A DNA stretch of 64,000 bases, from positions 29,223-93,222 of the forward strand of contig NZ_MLCL01000042.1 of assembly GCF_001942625.1 (NCBI RefSeq). Direction: 5' to 3'. This document shows, one piece after another, positions 34,866-46,183 of the stretch (its first letter is position 1; every line of letters begins with the position of its first letter). Under the pieces are notes generated by a model. The model ran no database searches, was not told the origin of the DNA, and worked only from the letters and a program-made list of their open reading frames with translations. Made by a program: the position numbers and the translations under genes. The DNA comes from Mycobacterium syngnathidarum. GTDB taxonomy: Bacteria; Actinomycetota; Actinomycetes; Mycobacteriales; Mycobacteriaceae.

Positions 34866-36023
34866 TCAGATGTCGAGTCCGCCGCGTTTGACCAACTGCT
34901 TGGCGATCACGCCACGCTGGATTTCGTTGGTGCCTTCGCCGACGATCATCAGCGGTGCATCTCGGAAGTAGCGTTCGACGTCGTACTCGGTGGAGTAGCC
35001 ATAGCCGCCGTGGATCCGGACCGCGTTGAGCGCAATCTCCATCGCGGTCTCGGACGCGAACAGCTTGGCCATCCCGGCCTCCATGTCGCAACGACCGCCG
35101 GCATCGAGACGCGCTGCGGCATCGAGCAGGAGGGTGCGGGCGGCGTAGAGCTTGGTGCCCATGTCGGCCAGCATGTTGCCGACCGACTGGTGCTGCCAGA
35201 TCGGCACCCCGAAGCTCTCCCGGTCCTGCGCGTACTGCAGGGCGTCATCGAACGCCGCGCGAGCCACACCGGTAGCCCTGGCCGCCACCTGGATCCGTCC
35301 GACCTCAAGTCCCTTCATCATCTGCGCGAAGCCGCGCCCTTCAGTGCCGCCCAGCAGGGCATCCGAATCCACCCGGCAGTCAACGAAATTGATCTCGCAG
35401 CTCTCGACGCCCTTGTAGCCCAGCTTCGGCAGGTCCTTCGAGACCGTGAAGCCAGGAACCTTCTCCACCAACAGGATCGACACGCCCTTGTGGGCGGGGG
35501 TGGCGGTGGGATCGGTCTTGCACAGCAGGGCGACGAGGCCGGCCTTGCGGGCGTTGCTGATCCAGGTCTTCGACCCGTTGACCACATAACCGGAGTCGTC
35601 CTCGGTCGCGACGGTCCGCATGGCCTGCAGATCGGAGCCGCCACCGGGCTCGGTCAGGGCCATCGTGGCGCGCAGCTCCCCGGTGGCCATTCGGGGCAGG
35701 TATTTCTGCTTCTGCTCCTCGGTGCCGAACTGCAACAGCAGCTTCGAGACCACGGTATGCCCACCCATCGCGCCGGCCAGGCTCATCCAGCCGCGGGCGA
35801 GTTCCTCGGTCACCTGGGCGTAGCAGGGCATCGAAACGGCGGCGAAGCCATACGGTTCCGGGATCGCCAGCCCGAAGATGCCCATCTCCTTCATCGTCTC
35901 GATGAGTTCTTCGGGATAGGTGTTGGCGTGCTCGAGTTCGCGGACCACAGGCCGGACCTGCCTGTCCACAAAGTCGCGGACGGTTTCGACGATGGTCTGC
36001 TCTTCGGCGGACAAGGTGATCAC
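34866..36023 (-). CDS. Acyl-CoA dehydrogenase
   Basis: A 385-residue FAD enzyme of beta-oxidation or branched-chain acyl-CoA metabolism. Signature 1 is MALTEPGGGSDLQAMRT and signature 2 is HGGYGYSTEYDVERYFRDA, followed by GEGTNEIQRGVIAKQL with the catalytic Glu of the short/branched-chain type. The substrate chain length is not determined by the motifs. It starts 20 bp below a 24-bp palindrome that is likely bound by the co-transcribed GntR regulator. Confidence 0.92.
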   Translation of the reverse strand: MITLSAEEQTIVETVRDFVDRQVRPVVRELEHANTYPEELIETMKEMGIFGLAIPEPYGFAAVSMPCYAQVTEELARGWMSLAGAMGGHTVVSKLLLQFGTEEQKQKYLPRMATGELRATMALTEPGGGSDLQAMRTVATEDDSGYVVNGSKTWISNARKAGLVALLCKTDPTATPAHKGVSILLVEKVPGFTVSKDLPKLGYKGVESCEINFVDCRVDSDALLGGTEGRGFAQMMKGLEVGRIQVAARATGVARAAFDDALQYAQDRESFGVPIWQHQSVGNMLADMGTKLYAARTLLLDAAARLDAGGRCDMEAGMAKLFASETAMEIALNAVRIHGGYGYSTEYDVERYFRDAPLMIVGEGTNEIQRGVIAKQLVKRGGLDI

Positions 36024-36043
36024 TGCTGGCTGCCTTCCCTCAA

Positions 36044-36067
36044 CTCTATGGAATATATTCTATAGAG
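36044..36067. promoter_or_regulatory. 24-bp near-perfect palindrome, putative operator of the GntR/acyl-CoA dehydrogenase operon
   Basis: Left arm CTCTATGGAATA and right arm TATTCTATAGAG are reverse complements at all but one position. It lies 20 bp upstream of the acyl-CoA dehydrogenase start, in an AT-rich island unusual for this genome. The position suits repression by the operon's own FCD-type regulator; binding is inferred. Confidence 0.6.
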
Positions 36068-36143
36068 CTATGTGTGCCGACTCGGATACTGTGTGCTCAA
36101 CAGGGGAGGACCGGGGTGCATCGGCTAGTTCAAGGTCGCGGCG

Positions 36144-37088
36144 ATGGTTGAGTGGAAGCGCACCCTGAGCGCGTTGCTGGCATCAGGGGTTGTCGTATCG
36201 TGTGCGCCCTCTGTGTCACCGGATGTGCGGCAGTCGCCCAGCGCTGAGACGCCGAATGCGGGTCAGCCGCCGAGCCGTCAGACACAAACCGTCAATTGGC
36301 CCGACAAGCTGAAGGATTTCCGCTTTCGATGGTCTGCCGAGCCGGGTATTGACCTGTACTCGGGTGCCGCTGTCCCACTGCGCGCGTATGCGGAGTCTTG
36401 GCGGGTCGCGCAGATGATGTCCGACATGAGCGCTGCCTACCCCGGATTCGAACGGGCGGTTCCTGCCAACCGGGAGCTGACTGACCATTCTCCGCGGGAC
36501 GCGCCCGCGTACATGTTGACCTTTGTCCGTCCGTCCATGGACGACGAACTCGACGAGATATACACCGATAAACCGCGTTACGAATCAAAGCGGTTCTACG
36601 GCAACGAATATTTCCACATCCTGTCGTTGGACGAGGTTGATGGTGGCTGGCGGGCGTATCTGTGCGACGGGCTGTACGACATGTACCGCGATGGCAAGGA
36701 CGGCTACAGTCCCGTAACCAGTTTGCGCGGTTGGACCGGACCTCCCAAGGAACCGATGAAGGGCATCCGGGTGTGGCACGTCGAAATGGCAGCCCCGGAA
36801 AATTCGGGAGCGAGCGCTCCTCAGAAAGGTTCCAACCCGGCTCCAAGTGGCGACGTCTTCTCATCATGGCGCATCCGAGGTGCGGCTCCCGACAGTAAGT
36901 GGGAATCGGCCCCGGGATTCAGCGGCAGCGATTATCACGAGACCTTTGCCGACTTCGAGCGCCGCCGGCAGCAATGTAGCGACCGGATGCCTGGCGCCCT
37001 TGATTCGCGGAATGCCGGCGACCAAACGATCAACAAGAAGCCGGATATGCAGCCCGCAGTGCCTGGCTGGCCGGACGCCACAACGTAG
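36144..37088 (+). CDS. Putative lipoprotein of unknown function
   Basis: A 314-residue exported protein with a short signal and lipobox VVSC (Cys20). The mature region begins with a Pro/Ser/Gln-rich linker (about 21-50) and continues with an aromatic-rich domain (YESKRFYGNEYFHI, WRAYLCDGLYDMYRDG) I do not recognise. Base composition is somewhat lower in GC than in the flanking core genes. It lies directly next to the 3' end of a tRNA gene, a usual entry point for transferred DNA, so recent acquisition is possible. Confidence 0.78.
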   Translation: MVEWKRTLSALLASGVVVSCAPSVSPDVRQSPSAETPNAGQPPSRQTQTVNWPDKLKDFRFRWSAEPGIDLYSGAAVPLRAYAESWRVAQMMSDMSAAYPGFERAVPANRELTDHSPRDAPAYMLTFVRPSMDDELDEIYTDKPRYESKRFYGNEYFHILSLDEVDGGWRAYLCDGLYDMYRDGKDGYSPVTSLRGWTGPPKEPMKGIRVWHVEMAAPENSGASAPQKGSNPAPSGDVFSSWRIRGAAPDSKWESAPGFSGSDYHETFADFERRRQQCSDRMPGALDSRNAGDQTINKKPDMQPAVPGWPDATT

Positions 37089-37150
37089 ACACGGTTTCTG
37101 GATGGATGCTGGAGCGGGCCATCGAATCTGACATTTCCGCAGTTCAGACG

Positions 37151-37226
37151 TGGTGCCCCCGGCAGGATTCGAACCTGCGGCCTTCTGCTCCGGAGGCAGA
37201 CGCTCTATCCCCTGAGCTACGGGGGC
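37151..37226 (-). tRNA. tRNA-Arg (anticodon CCG)
   Basis: A 76-nt cloverleaf on the minus strand with the CCA end encoded. The acceptor stem is GCCCCCG/CGGGGGC; the anticodon stem TCTGC/GCAGA carries the loop CTCCGGA, giving anticodon CCG. The T-arm contains GGTTCGAATCC. It lies just upstream of argS in divergent orientation, the remembered place of argV in M. tuberculosis. Confidence 0.95.
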
Positions 37227-37317
37227 GCGGGCTGAAGATCAGCTGCGCCGATTGGGCTTGCATAGCGTAGCGCATGGACGCGTGAATACGGATTCGGGGC
37301 GCAGGGACCCCAGACCA

Positions 37318-37323
37318 TAGGAT
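37318..37323 (+). promoter_or_regulatory. -10 element (TAGGAT) of the argS-lysA-thr operon, leaderless
   Basis: TAGGAT fits TANNNT and ends 8 nt before the GTG at 37332, so the operon's mRNA probably starts at or one base before the argS start codon. No Shine-Dalgarno is seen before the GTG. Confidence 0.5.
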
Positions 37324-37331
37324 GGACCCTC

Positions 37332-38981
37332 GTGACCCCCGCCGACCTTGCAGAGCTGCTCAAGGCTACTGCCGCCGCAGTGCTGACCGAACACGACCTG
37401 GACCCCGCCGCGTTGCCCGACACCGTCACGGTCGAGCGCCCGCGCAACCTTGAGCACGGCGACTACGCGACCAACCTCGCGTTGCAGCTCGGTAAGAAGG
37501 TCGGGGTCAATCCGCGCGAGCTGGCCGGCTGGCTGGCCACCGCGCTGGCCGCCGCCGATGGCATCTCCGCCGCCGAGGTCGCCGGACCCGGCTTCGTGAA
37601 CCTGCGCATCGAGGCGTCGGCGCAGGGGGTCATCGTCACCAACGTGCTGACTGCCGGCGCAACCTACGGCAACTCGACCGAACTGGCCGAGAAGGTCAAC
37701 CTGGAGTTCGTCTCGGCCAACCCGACCGGGCCCATCCACATCGGCGGCACCCGCTGGGCCGCGGTGGGCGACGCGCTGGGCCGGCTGCTGTCCACCCAGG
37801 GCGCCGACGTCACCCGCGAGTACTACTTCAACGACCATGGCGCCCAGATCGACCGGTTCGCCCGCTCACTGGTCGCCGCGGCCAAGGGGGAGCCGGCCCC
37901 TGAGGACGGCTACGCCGGCAGCTACATCAACGACATCGCCGCGTCCGTGCTGGCCAAGCGCCCGGATGTGATGAGCCTGCCCGACGATGCGCGGCAGGAA
38001 ACCTTCCGCGAGATCGGCGTGGACCTGATGTTCGCCCACATCAAGGAATCGCTGCACGAGTTCGGTACCGACTTCGACGTGTACACCCACGAAGACTCGA
38101 TGCACACCTCCGGTCGGGTCGACCAGGCCATCGCGAAGCTGCGCGAGACCGGCAACATCTACGAGAAGGACGGCGCAACCTGGTTGCGCACCACCGAATT
38201 CGGCGACGACAAGGACCGCGTCGTCATCAAGAGTGACGGCAACGCCGCCTACATCGCCGGCGACCTCGCCTACTACCTCGACAAGCGCAAGCGCGGATTC
38301 GACCTGTGCATCTACATGCTCGGCGCCGACCACCACGGTTACATCGCGCGGCTGAAGGCCGCCGCCGCGGCGCTCGGGGACAACCCGGACACCGTCGAGG
38401 TACTGATCGGCCAGATGGTCAACCTGGTCCGAGACGGCCAGCCGGTCCGGATGAGCAAGCGCGCCGGCACCGTGATCACTCTCGACGATCTGGTCGAGGC
38501 CATCGGCGTCGACGCCGCGCGCTACTCCCTGATCCGGTCCTCGGTGGACACCCCGATCGACATCGATCTGGCGTTGTGGTCGAGCGCCTCCAACGAAAAC
38601 CCGGTCTACTACGTGCAATACGCGCATGCGCGGTTGTCCGCGCTGGCCCGCAACGCCGCTGACCTCGGTGTCACCGCCGACACCGCACATCTGGATCTGC
38701 TGACCCACGAAAAAGAGGGCATCCTGATCCGCAACCTGGGCGAGTTCCCCCGGGTGCTCAAGGCCGCCGCTGCGCTGCGGGAACCGCACCGGGTGTGCCG
38801 GTACCTCGAAGACCTGGCCGGCGACTACCACCGGTTCTACGATGCCTGCCGCGTGCTGCCGCAGGGCGACGAAGACCCAGGGGAGCTCAACTCCGCACGC
38901 CTTGCGCTGTGTGAGGCCACTCGCCAGGTGATCGCCAACGGCCTGGCCATCCTGGGTGTCACCGCTCCGGAGCGCATGTGA
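37332..38981 (+). CDS. argS: Arginyl-tRNA synthetase
   Basis: A 549-residue class I synthetase charging tRNA-Arg. The HIGH motif is HIGG in [11 protein letters not shown], and the KMSKS-equivalent is RMSKR in [11 protein letters not shown]. The N-terminal additional domain ([14 protein letters not shown]) and the C-terminal DALR anticodon-binding domain are present. GTG start at 37332. First gene of an operon with lysA, thrA, thrC and thrB; its stop overlaps lysA by 4 bp. A leaderless -10 element is just upstream. Confidence 0.97.
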   Translation: MTPADLAELLKATAAAVLTEHDLDPAALPDTVTVERPRNLEHGDYATNLALQLGKKVGVNPRELAGWLATALAAADGISAAEVAGPGFVNLRIEASAQGVIVTNVLTAGATYGNSTELAEKVNLEFVSANPTGPIHIGGTRWAAVGDALGRLLSTQGADVTREYYFNDHGAQIDRFARSLVAAAKGEPAPEDGYAGSYINDIAASVLAKRPDVMSLPDDARQETFREIGVDLMFAHIKESLHEFGTDFDVYTHEDSMHTSGRVDQAIAKLRETGNIYEKDGATWLRTTEFGDDKDRVVIKSDGNAAYIAGDLAYYLDKRKRGFDLCIYMLGADHHGYIARLKAAAAALGDNPDTVEVLIGQMVNLVRDGQPVRMSKRAGTVITLDDLVEAIGVDAARYSLIRSSVDTPIDIDLALWSSASNENPVYYVQYAHARLSALARNAADLGVTADTAHLDLLTHEKEGILIRNLGEFPRVLKAAAALREPHRVCRYLEDLAGDYHRFYDACRVLPQGDEDPGELNSARLALCEATRQVIANGLAILGVTAPERM

Positions 38982-40402
38982 ACGCGCACCCCGCCGGGCC
39001 CCGGCACGCTGACGAGGTACACCATGCTGGTGCTCCGGAGAAGCCGCAGAGTCCCGAAGACGTGATGCAGCTGGCCCCGAATGTGTGGCCACGCAACCTG
39101 GTTCGAGGCGGTGATGGTGTGGTGTCGATCGCCGGGGTGCCGGTCACCGAATTGGCGGCCGAGTACGGCACCCCGCTGTTCGTGATCGACGAGGACGACT
39201 TCCGGTCCCGCTGCCGTGACATTGCCACGGCTTTCGGCGGTGGTGACTACGTGCACTACGCAGCCAAGGCATTCCTGTGCAGCGAGATCGCCCGCTGGGT
39301 CAACGAGGAAGGCCTCTCGCTGGACGTGGCCACCGGGGGAGAGCTGGCGGTGGCCCTGCACGCCGGCTTCCCGCCCGAGCGAATCACTCTGCACGGCAAC
39401 AACAAATCAGTCACCGAGCTGAGCACCGGGGTCAAGGCCGGAGTCGGGCACGTGGTGGTCGACTCCCTGATCGAGATCGAGCGTTTGAACGACGTCGCCG
39501 GGGCGGCGGGCATCCTGCAGGACGTGCTCGTGCGGGTGACCCCGGGCGTTGAGGCCCATACCCACGAGTTCATCTCCACCGCCCACGAGGACCAGAAGTT
39601 CGGGCTGTCACTGGCCAGCGGCGCGGCGATGGAAGCGGTGCGCAAGGTGTTCGCCACCGAAAACTTGCGCCTGGTCGGGTTGCACTGCCATGTCGGCAGC
39701 CAAATCTTCGATGTGGCCGGCTTCGAGGTGGCCGCCCACCGGGTGATCGGCCTGCTTCGTGATGTGGTGTCGGAGTTCGGCGTCGACAAGACCTCCCAGA
39801 TGTCGATCATCGACCTCGGTGGTGGCCTCGGCATTTCATATGTGCCACAAGATGATCCACCGCCGATGCAGGAGCTGGCAGACAAGCTCAAAGCCATCGT
39901 GCGCAGCGAGTCCGAGGCCGTCGGACTGCCCACGCCGAAGCTGGTGGTCGAGCCGGGGCGGGCCATCGCCGGACCGGGCACAATCACCCTCTACGAGGTC
40001 GGCACCGTCAAAGATGTGGCGGTCAGCGCCACCGCGCAGCGGCGCTACGTCAGCGTGGACGGCGGCATGAGCGACAACATCCGTCCCGCCCTGTACGGCG
40101 CCGAGTACGACGCGCGTCTGGTCTCGAGGTTCAGCGATTCCTCGGCAACCCTGGCCCGAATCGTCGGAAAACACTGCGAGACCGGGGATATCATCGTCCG
40201 TGACACCTGGGTCTGCGATGACATCGCGCCGGGGGACCTGATGGCAGTCGCCGCGACCGGTGCCTACTGCTACTCGATGTCGAGCCGGTACAACCTGCTG
40301 TGCCGCCCCGCCGTGGTTGCCGTGAAAGACGGCAAGACGCGGTTGGTGCTCCGTCGGGAAACCGTCGACGATCTCTTGAGCTTGGAGGTAAGTGGTCAAT
40401 GA
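38978..40402 (+). CDS. lysA: Diaminopimelate decarboxylase
   Basis: A 474-residue PLP enzyme making L-lysine from meso-diaminopimelate. PLP Lys97 lies in [12 protein letters not shown]; further motifs are [12 protein letters not shown], the phosphate-binding [11 protein letters not shown], and the C-terminal [10 protein letters not shown] with the dimer-contributed Cys, plus [12 protein letters not shown]. The mycobacterial N-terminal extension (about 30 residues before [11 protein letters not shown]) is present. GTG start overlaps the argS stop (GTGA). Its stop overlaps the thrA start (ATGA). Confidence 0.96.
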   Translation: MNAHPAGPRHADEVHHAGAPEKPQSPEDVMQLAPNVWPRNLVRGGDGVVSIAGVPVTELAAEYGTPLFVIDEDDFRSRCRDIATAFGGGDYVHYAAKAFLCSEIARWVNEEGLSLDVATGGELAVALHAGFPPERITLHGNNKSVTELSTGVKAGVGHVVVDSLIEIERLNDVAGAAGILQDVLVRVTPGVEAHTHEFISTAHEDQKFGLSLASGAAMEAVRKVFATENLRLVGLHCHVGSQIFDVAGFEVAAHRVIGLLRDVVSEFGVDKTSQMSIIDLGGGLGISYVPQDDPPPMQELADKLKAIVRSESEAVGLPTPKLVVEPGRAIAGPGTITLYEVGTVKDVAVSATAQRRYVSVDGGMSDNIRPALYGAEYDARLVSRFSDSSATLARIVGKHCETGDIIVRDTWVCDDIAPGDLMAVAATGAYCYSMSSRYNLLCRPAVVAVKDGKTRLVLRRETVDDLLSLEVSGQ

Positions 40403-41714
40403 GTGAGAAGCCCATCGGCGTAGCGGTATTGGGGCTGGGCAACGTCGGCAGCGAAGTGGTGCGCATCATCAACGAGAGCGCCGCCGATCTCGCGGCCCGC
40501 ATCGGCGCCCCGCTCGAGGTGCGCGGCATCGGCGTGCGCAAGGTCTCCGGTGACCGCGGCGTGCCCAAGGAGTTGCTCACCGACGACATCGTCGAACTGG
40601 TGTCGCGCGACGACGTCGACATCGTGGTCGAGTTGATGGGCCCGGTGAAGCCGGCCCGCAAGGCCATCCTGGCCGCCCTCGAGCAGGGTAAGTCGGTGGT
40701 CACCGCCAACAAGGCACTCCTGGCCCAATCCACCGGCGAACTGGCGCAAGCCGCCGAAAAGGCGCGCGTCGACCTGTATTTCGAGGCTGCTGTGGCCGGC
40801 GCCATCCCGGTCATCCGCCCACTGACCCAGTCGATGGCCGGTGACACCGTGCTGCGCGTGGCCGGCATCGTCAACGGCACCACCAACTACATCCTGTCCG
40901 AGATGGACAGCACCGGAGCCGATTACAGCTCTGCGCTGGCCGATGCCGGCGCACTGGGCTACGCCGAGGCTGATCCCACCGCCGATGTCGAGGGCTATGA
41001 CGCCGCAGCCAAGGCCGCGATCCTGGCGTCGATCGCCTTCCACACCCGAGTCACCGCCGACGACGTCTACCGCGAAGGCATCACCAAGGTGAGCGCCGCC
41101 GACTTCGATTCGGCCCGCGCCCTGGGCTGCACCATCAAACTGCTCGCCATCTGCGAGCGGCTGACCACTGACGAAGGCAAGCAACGGGTTTCAGCCCGTG
41201 TCTATCCGGCGCTGGTGCCGTTGACGCACCCGCTGGCGGCGGTCAACGGTGCTTTCAACGCGGTGGTGGTCGAGGCCGAGGCGGCCGGCCGGCTGATGTT
41301 CTACGGCCAGGGTGCCGGGGGAGCGCCGACCGCGTCGGCGGTGATGGGCGACGTCGTGATGGCCGCGCGCAACCGGGTCCAGGGTGGCCGTGGTCCGCGC
41401 GAATCCAAGTACGCCAAGCTGCCGATCGCACCCATCGGATTCATCCCGACCCGTTACTACGTCAACATGAACGTCTCCGATCGGCCGGGTGTGTTGTCCG
41501 CCGTGGCAGCCGAATTCGCCAAGCGCGAGGTCAGCATCGCCGAGGTTCGCCAGGAAGGCATGGTCGACGAAGAGGGACAGCCGTGTGGCGCCCGCATCGT
41601 CGTGGTCACCCACCAGGCCACCGATGCCGCGCTCTCGGAAACCGTCGAGGCGCTGGCCGACCTCGACGTGGTGCAGACCATCAACAGCGTGCTGCGTATG
41701 GAAGGAACGAACGC

Positions 41715-41718
<4 letters not shown>
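40399..41718 (+). CDS. thrA: Homoserine dehydrogenase
   Basis: A 439-residue NAD(P)-dependent enzyme reducing aspartate semialdehyde to homoserine, the branch point to threonine and methionine. The Rossmann motif GLGNVG is at 12-17; [14 protein letters not shown] and [25 protein letters not shown] are the catalytic signatures. A C-terminal ACT domain ([16 protein letters not shown]) should give feedback inhibition by threonine. The true start is ATG 40399, overlapping the lysA stop; a longer frame from 40300 is within lysA. Confidence 0.96.
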
Positions 41719-43768
<2,050 letters not shown>

Positions 43769-43821
43769 CGATTGAGCAGCACAGGAAGAAGCAGACACCA
43801 CACGCCCAGCGTTGACGTTGC

Positions 43822-43850
43822 TTGATTACTTCACCAAAGCGAGTTATTCT
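43822..43850 (+). promoter_or_regulatory. Promoter of rho
   Basis: -35 TTGATT (43822-43827), 17-bp spacer, -10 TATTCT (43845-43850, fits TANNNT). The predicted transcription start near 43857 leaves a leader of about 225 nt before rho. Confidence 0.6.
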
Positions 43851-43856
43851 CGCTCT

Positions 43857-44081
43857 CGTCCAGCACTCGCAGGGTCTCTGCCTGCGTCGACACCAGGACG
43901 ACCACCCAATCTTCTTGTGTTCTACTCGTGGACTGACGGTTCGCCGTATTTCGGCGAATCCTGGCGATCGCCGTTGCGCAGGCGACGGTGTGAGCTACGC
44001 GCTCAGCGGTTCAGCTGATCGCGCATCGACCTTTGGGGAACCCTCGCACGACCTGATGAGCGGGGGAAAGAAAGGAACTCC
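43857..44081 (+). other. Long 5' leader of rho (about 225 nt)
   Basis: No gene is seen here. It contains a hairpin at 43938-43960 (perfect TTCGCCG/CGGCGAA arms, loop TATTT) and a smaller one, GCAGG/CCTGC, near 43877. Rho genes are often autoregulated by Rho-dependent termination in a long leader; this length and the low-structure, pyrimidine-containing stretch 43900-43930 fit that idea. No uORF inside the predicted transcript is convincing. Confidence 0.5.
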
Positions 44082-46112
44082 GTGACAGATACGGACCTCT
44101 TCACGGCTGACAGCGCCAATGGCGCTGGGGATATACCGCAAGCCGTGACATCTGAAAGCACCGCGACCGCTGACACCGCGGCACCGGCTGCTGCCTCTGC
44201 GCCCGGATCGGACACCGCGCGGCGCGCTTCGAGCGCCCGGCCCGCGTCGCTGTCGACCATGGTGCTGCCCGAGCTGCGAGCGTTGGCCAAGGAAATCGGT
44301 GTTGAAGGCGCGTCCGGTTTGCGCAAGAGTGAGTTGATCGCAGCTATTCGCGCCCATCGTGGCGAATCCAACGGTGCCACCGAGGCTCCCAAGAACGCTC
44401 CCGCCGACGCCCAGCCGGACGCCGGCGCCGAAGCCGCTGAGCAGCCCGCGACCCGTCGCCGTGAGCGACGCGGATCCTCGCGTCAGGCCGGTGCCCCGGC
44501 AGCCGACGGCGCCGACGCCGCCAAGAACGACACCGCCGGTGCGGCCGACCAGGCTGTCAAAGCGGAGGCGAAGACCGAGGCCGCCGCCGATGCCGGCACG
44601 AAGGACGCGCAGTCTGCCGAGCCGCAGGACAAGCAGGACCGGCCTGCCAAGCAGGACAAGCGCGACCGCCAGGAACGGCGTGAGAAGCGCGAGCAGTCCG
44701 AGGGCGACAACAAGGACAACAAAGACAACAAGGGCGAGAACAAGGGCGACCGCGACCAGAAGCAGGACAAGGGCCAAGGTCGTGAGCAGTCCGACCAGTC
44801 CGACGACCAGCAGAATCGCGGCGGCAATTCGTCGTCCGGCGACGACGACGGTGAAGGCCGTCAGGGGCGTCGCGGCCGTCGGTTCCGCGACCGTGACCGT
44901 CGCCGCCGCGGCGAGCGTGGTGGCGACGGCGGTAACGAGACCGAGTTGCGCGAGGACGACGTCGTCCAGCCCGTCGCCGGCATCCTCGATGTCCTGGACA
45001 ACTACGCATTCGTCCGCACGTCGGGCTACCTGGCCGGACCGAACGACGTCTATGTGTCGATGAACATGGTCCGCAAGAACGGTCTGCGTCGTGGTGACGC
45101 GGTCACCGGTGCGGTCCGGGTGCCCCGCGAGGGCGAGGGCGGCGGCAACAACCCGCGGCAGAAGTTCAACCCGCTGGTGCGTCTGGACAGCGTCAACGGT
45201 GGCCCGGTCGAGGCGGCCAAGAACCGGCCCGATTTCACCAAGCTGACCCCGCTGTACCCGAACCAGCGGCTGCGCCTGGAGACCACGCCCGAGCGGCTGA
45301 CCACCCGCGTCATCGACCTGATCATGCCGATCGGTAAGGGACAGCGTGCCCTGATCGTGTCGCCGCCGAAGGCCGGCAAGACCACGATCATGCAGGACAT
45401 CGCCAACGCGATCACCAAGAACAACCCGGAATGCCACCTGATGGTGGTGCTCGTCGACGAGCGTCCCGAAGAGGTCACCGACATGCAGCGTTCGGTGAAG
45501 GGTGAGGTCATCGCCTCGACCTTCGACCGGCCGCCGTCAGACCACACCCAGGCCGCCGAGTTGGCGATCGAGCGGGCCAAGCGCCTGGTCGAGCAGGGCA
45601 AGGACGTCGTGGTGCTGCTGGACTCGATCACCCGTCTGGGACGCGCGTACAACAACGCGTCGCCGGCCTCGGGCCGCATCCTGTCCGGTGGTGTGGATTC
45701 CACCGCGCTGTACCCGCCGAAGCGGTTCCTCGGCGCCGCCCGCAACATCGAACACGGCGGCTCGCTGACCATCATCGCCACGGCGATGGTCGAGACCGGC
45801 TCCACCGGCGACACCGTGATCTTCGAGGAGTTCAAGGGCACGGGCAACGCCGAGCTCAAGCTCGACCGCAAGATCGCCGAGCGCCGGGTGTTCCCCGCGG
45901 TCGACGTGAACCCGTCGGGTACCCGCAAGGACGAGCTGCTGCTGTCCCCGGACGAGTTCGCGATCGTGCACAAGCTGCGCCGGGTTCTTTCGGGCCTCGA
46001 CAGCCACCAGGCCATCGACCTGCTGATGAGCCAGCTGCGCAAGACCAAGAACAACTACGAGTTCCTGGTGCAGGTCTCCAAGACCGCCCCGGGCTCAATG
46101 GACGTCGACTAG
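44082..46112 (+). CDS. rho: Transcription termination factor Rho
   Basis: A 676-residue hexameric RNA-dependent ATPase. The N-terminal Rho_N helix domain (MVLPELRALAKEIGVEGASGLRKSEL) is followed by a mycobacteria-type insertion of roughly 170 residues, extremely rich in Asp, Glu, Lys, Arg, Gln and Asn (repeats such as DNKDNKDNKGENKGD) and ending in an Arg/Gly region. The cold-shock RNA-binding domain shows LDNYAFVRTSGY. Walker A is PPKAGKTT (around 428-436), Walker B VVLLDSITRLGRAYN. GTG start at 44082 after AAAGGAACTCC. Its insertion makes it longer than M. tuberculosis Rho. Confidence 0.96.
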   Translation: MTDTDLFTADSANGAGDIPQAVTSESTATADTAAPAAASAPGSDTARRASSARPASLSTMVLPELRALAKEIGVEGASGLRKSELIAAIRAHRGESNGATEAPKNAPADAQPDAGAEAAEQPATRRRERRGSSRQAGAPAADGADAAKNDTAGAADQAVKAEAKTEAAADAGTKDAQSAEPQDKQDRPAKQDKRDRQERREKREQSEGDNKDNKDNKGENKGDRDQKQDKGQGREQSDQSDDQQNRGGNSSSGDDDGEGRQGRRGRRFRDRDRRRRGERGGDGGNETELREDDVVQPVAGILDVLDNYAFVRTSGYLAGPNDVYVSMNMVRKNGLRRGDAVTGAVRVPREGEGGGNNPRQKFNPLVRLDSVNGGPVEAAKNRPDFTKLTPLYPNQRLRLETTPERLTTRVIDLIMPIGKGQRALIVSPPKAGKTTIMQDIANAITKNNPECHLMVVLVDERPEEVTDMQRSVKGEVIASTFDRPPSDHTQAAELAIERAKRLVEQGKDVVVLLDSITRLGRAYNNASPASGRILSGGVDSTALYPPKRFLGAARNIEHGGSLTIIATAMVETGSTGDTVIFEEFKGTGNAELKLDRKIAERRVFPAVDVNPSGTRKDELLLSPDEFAIVHKLRRVLSGLDSHQAIDLLMSQLRKTKNNYEFLVQVSKTAPGSMDVD

Positions 46113-46125
46113 GCGCCCGCGCGAG

Positions 46126-46175
46126 CAGACGCGAATGTCCCCATTTCTCTCGGGAAATGGGGACATTCGCGTCTG
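46126..46175. terminator. Bidirectional terminator hairpin between rho and the TetR gene
   Basis: A perfect 22-bp stem: left arm 46126-46147 (starts CAGACGCGAATG), right arm 46154-46175 (ends CATTCGCGTCTG), loop TCTCGG. It lies between two convergent genes. There is no long T tract on the rho side, so as a terminator it may be of the mycobacterial tail-less type. The outer CGAGCAGACGC style resembles palindromes I recall from other mycobacterial intergenic regions. Confidence 0.7.
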
Positions 46176-46183
46176 TTCGGCAG

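Noticed and set aside
43812..44085. Short plus-strand frames in the rho leader (68 and 87 codons)
   Set aside because: Both would start before the predicted transcription start, and neither looks coding; a leader-peptide role is not supported.
43995..45437. A 480-codon minus-strand frame opposite rho with very hydrophobic Val/Leu runs
   Set aside because: The hydrophobic runs are the complement of the Asp/Lys/Asn codons of the Rho insertion, not membrane helices.
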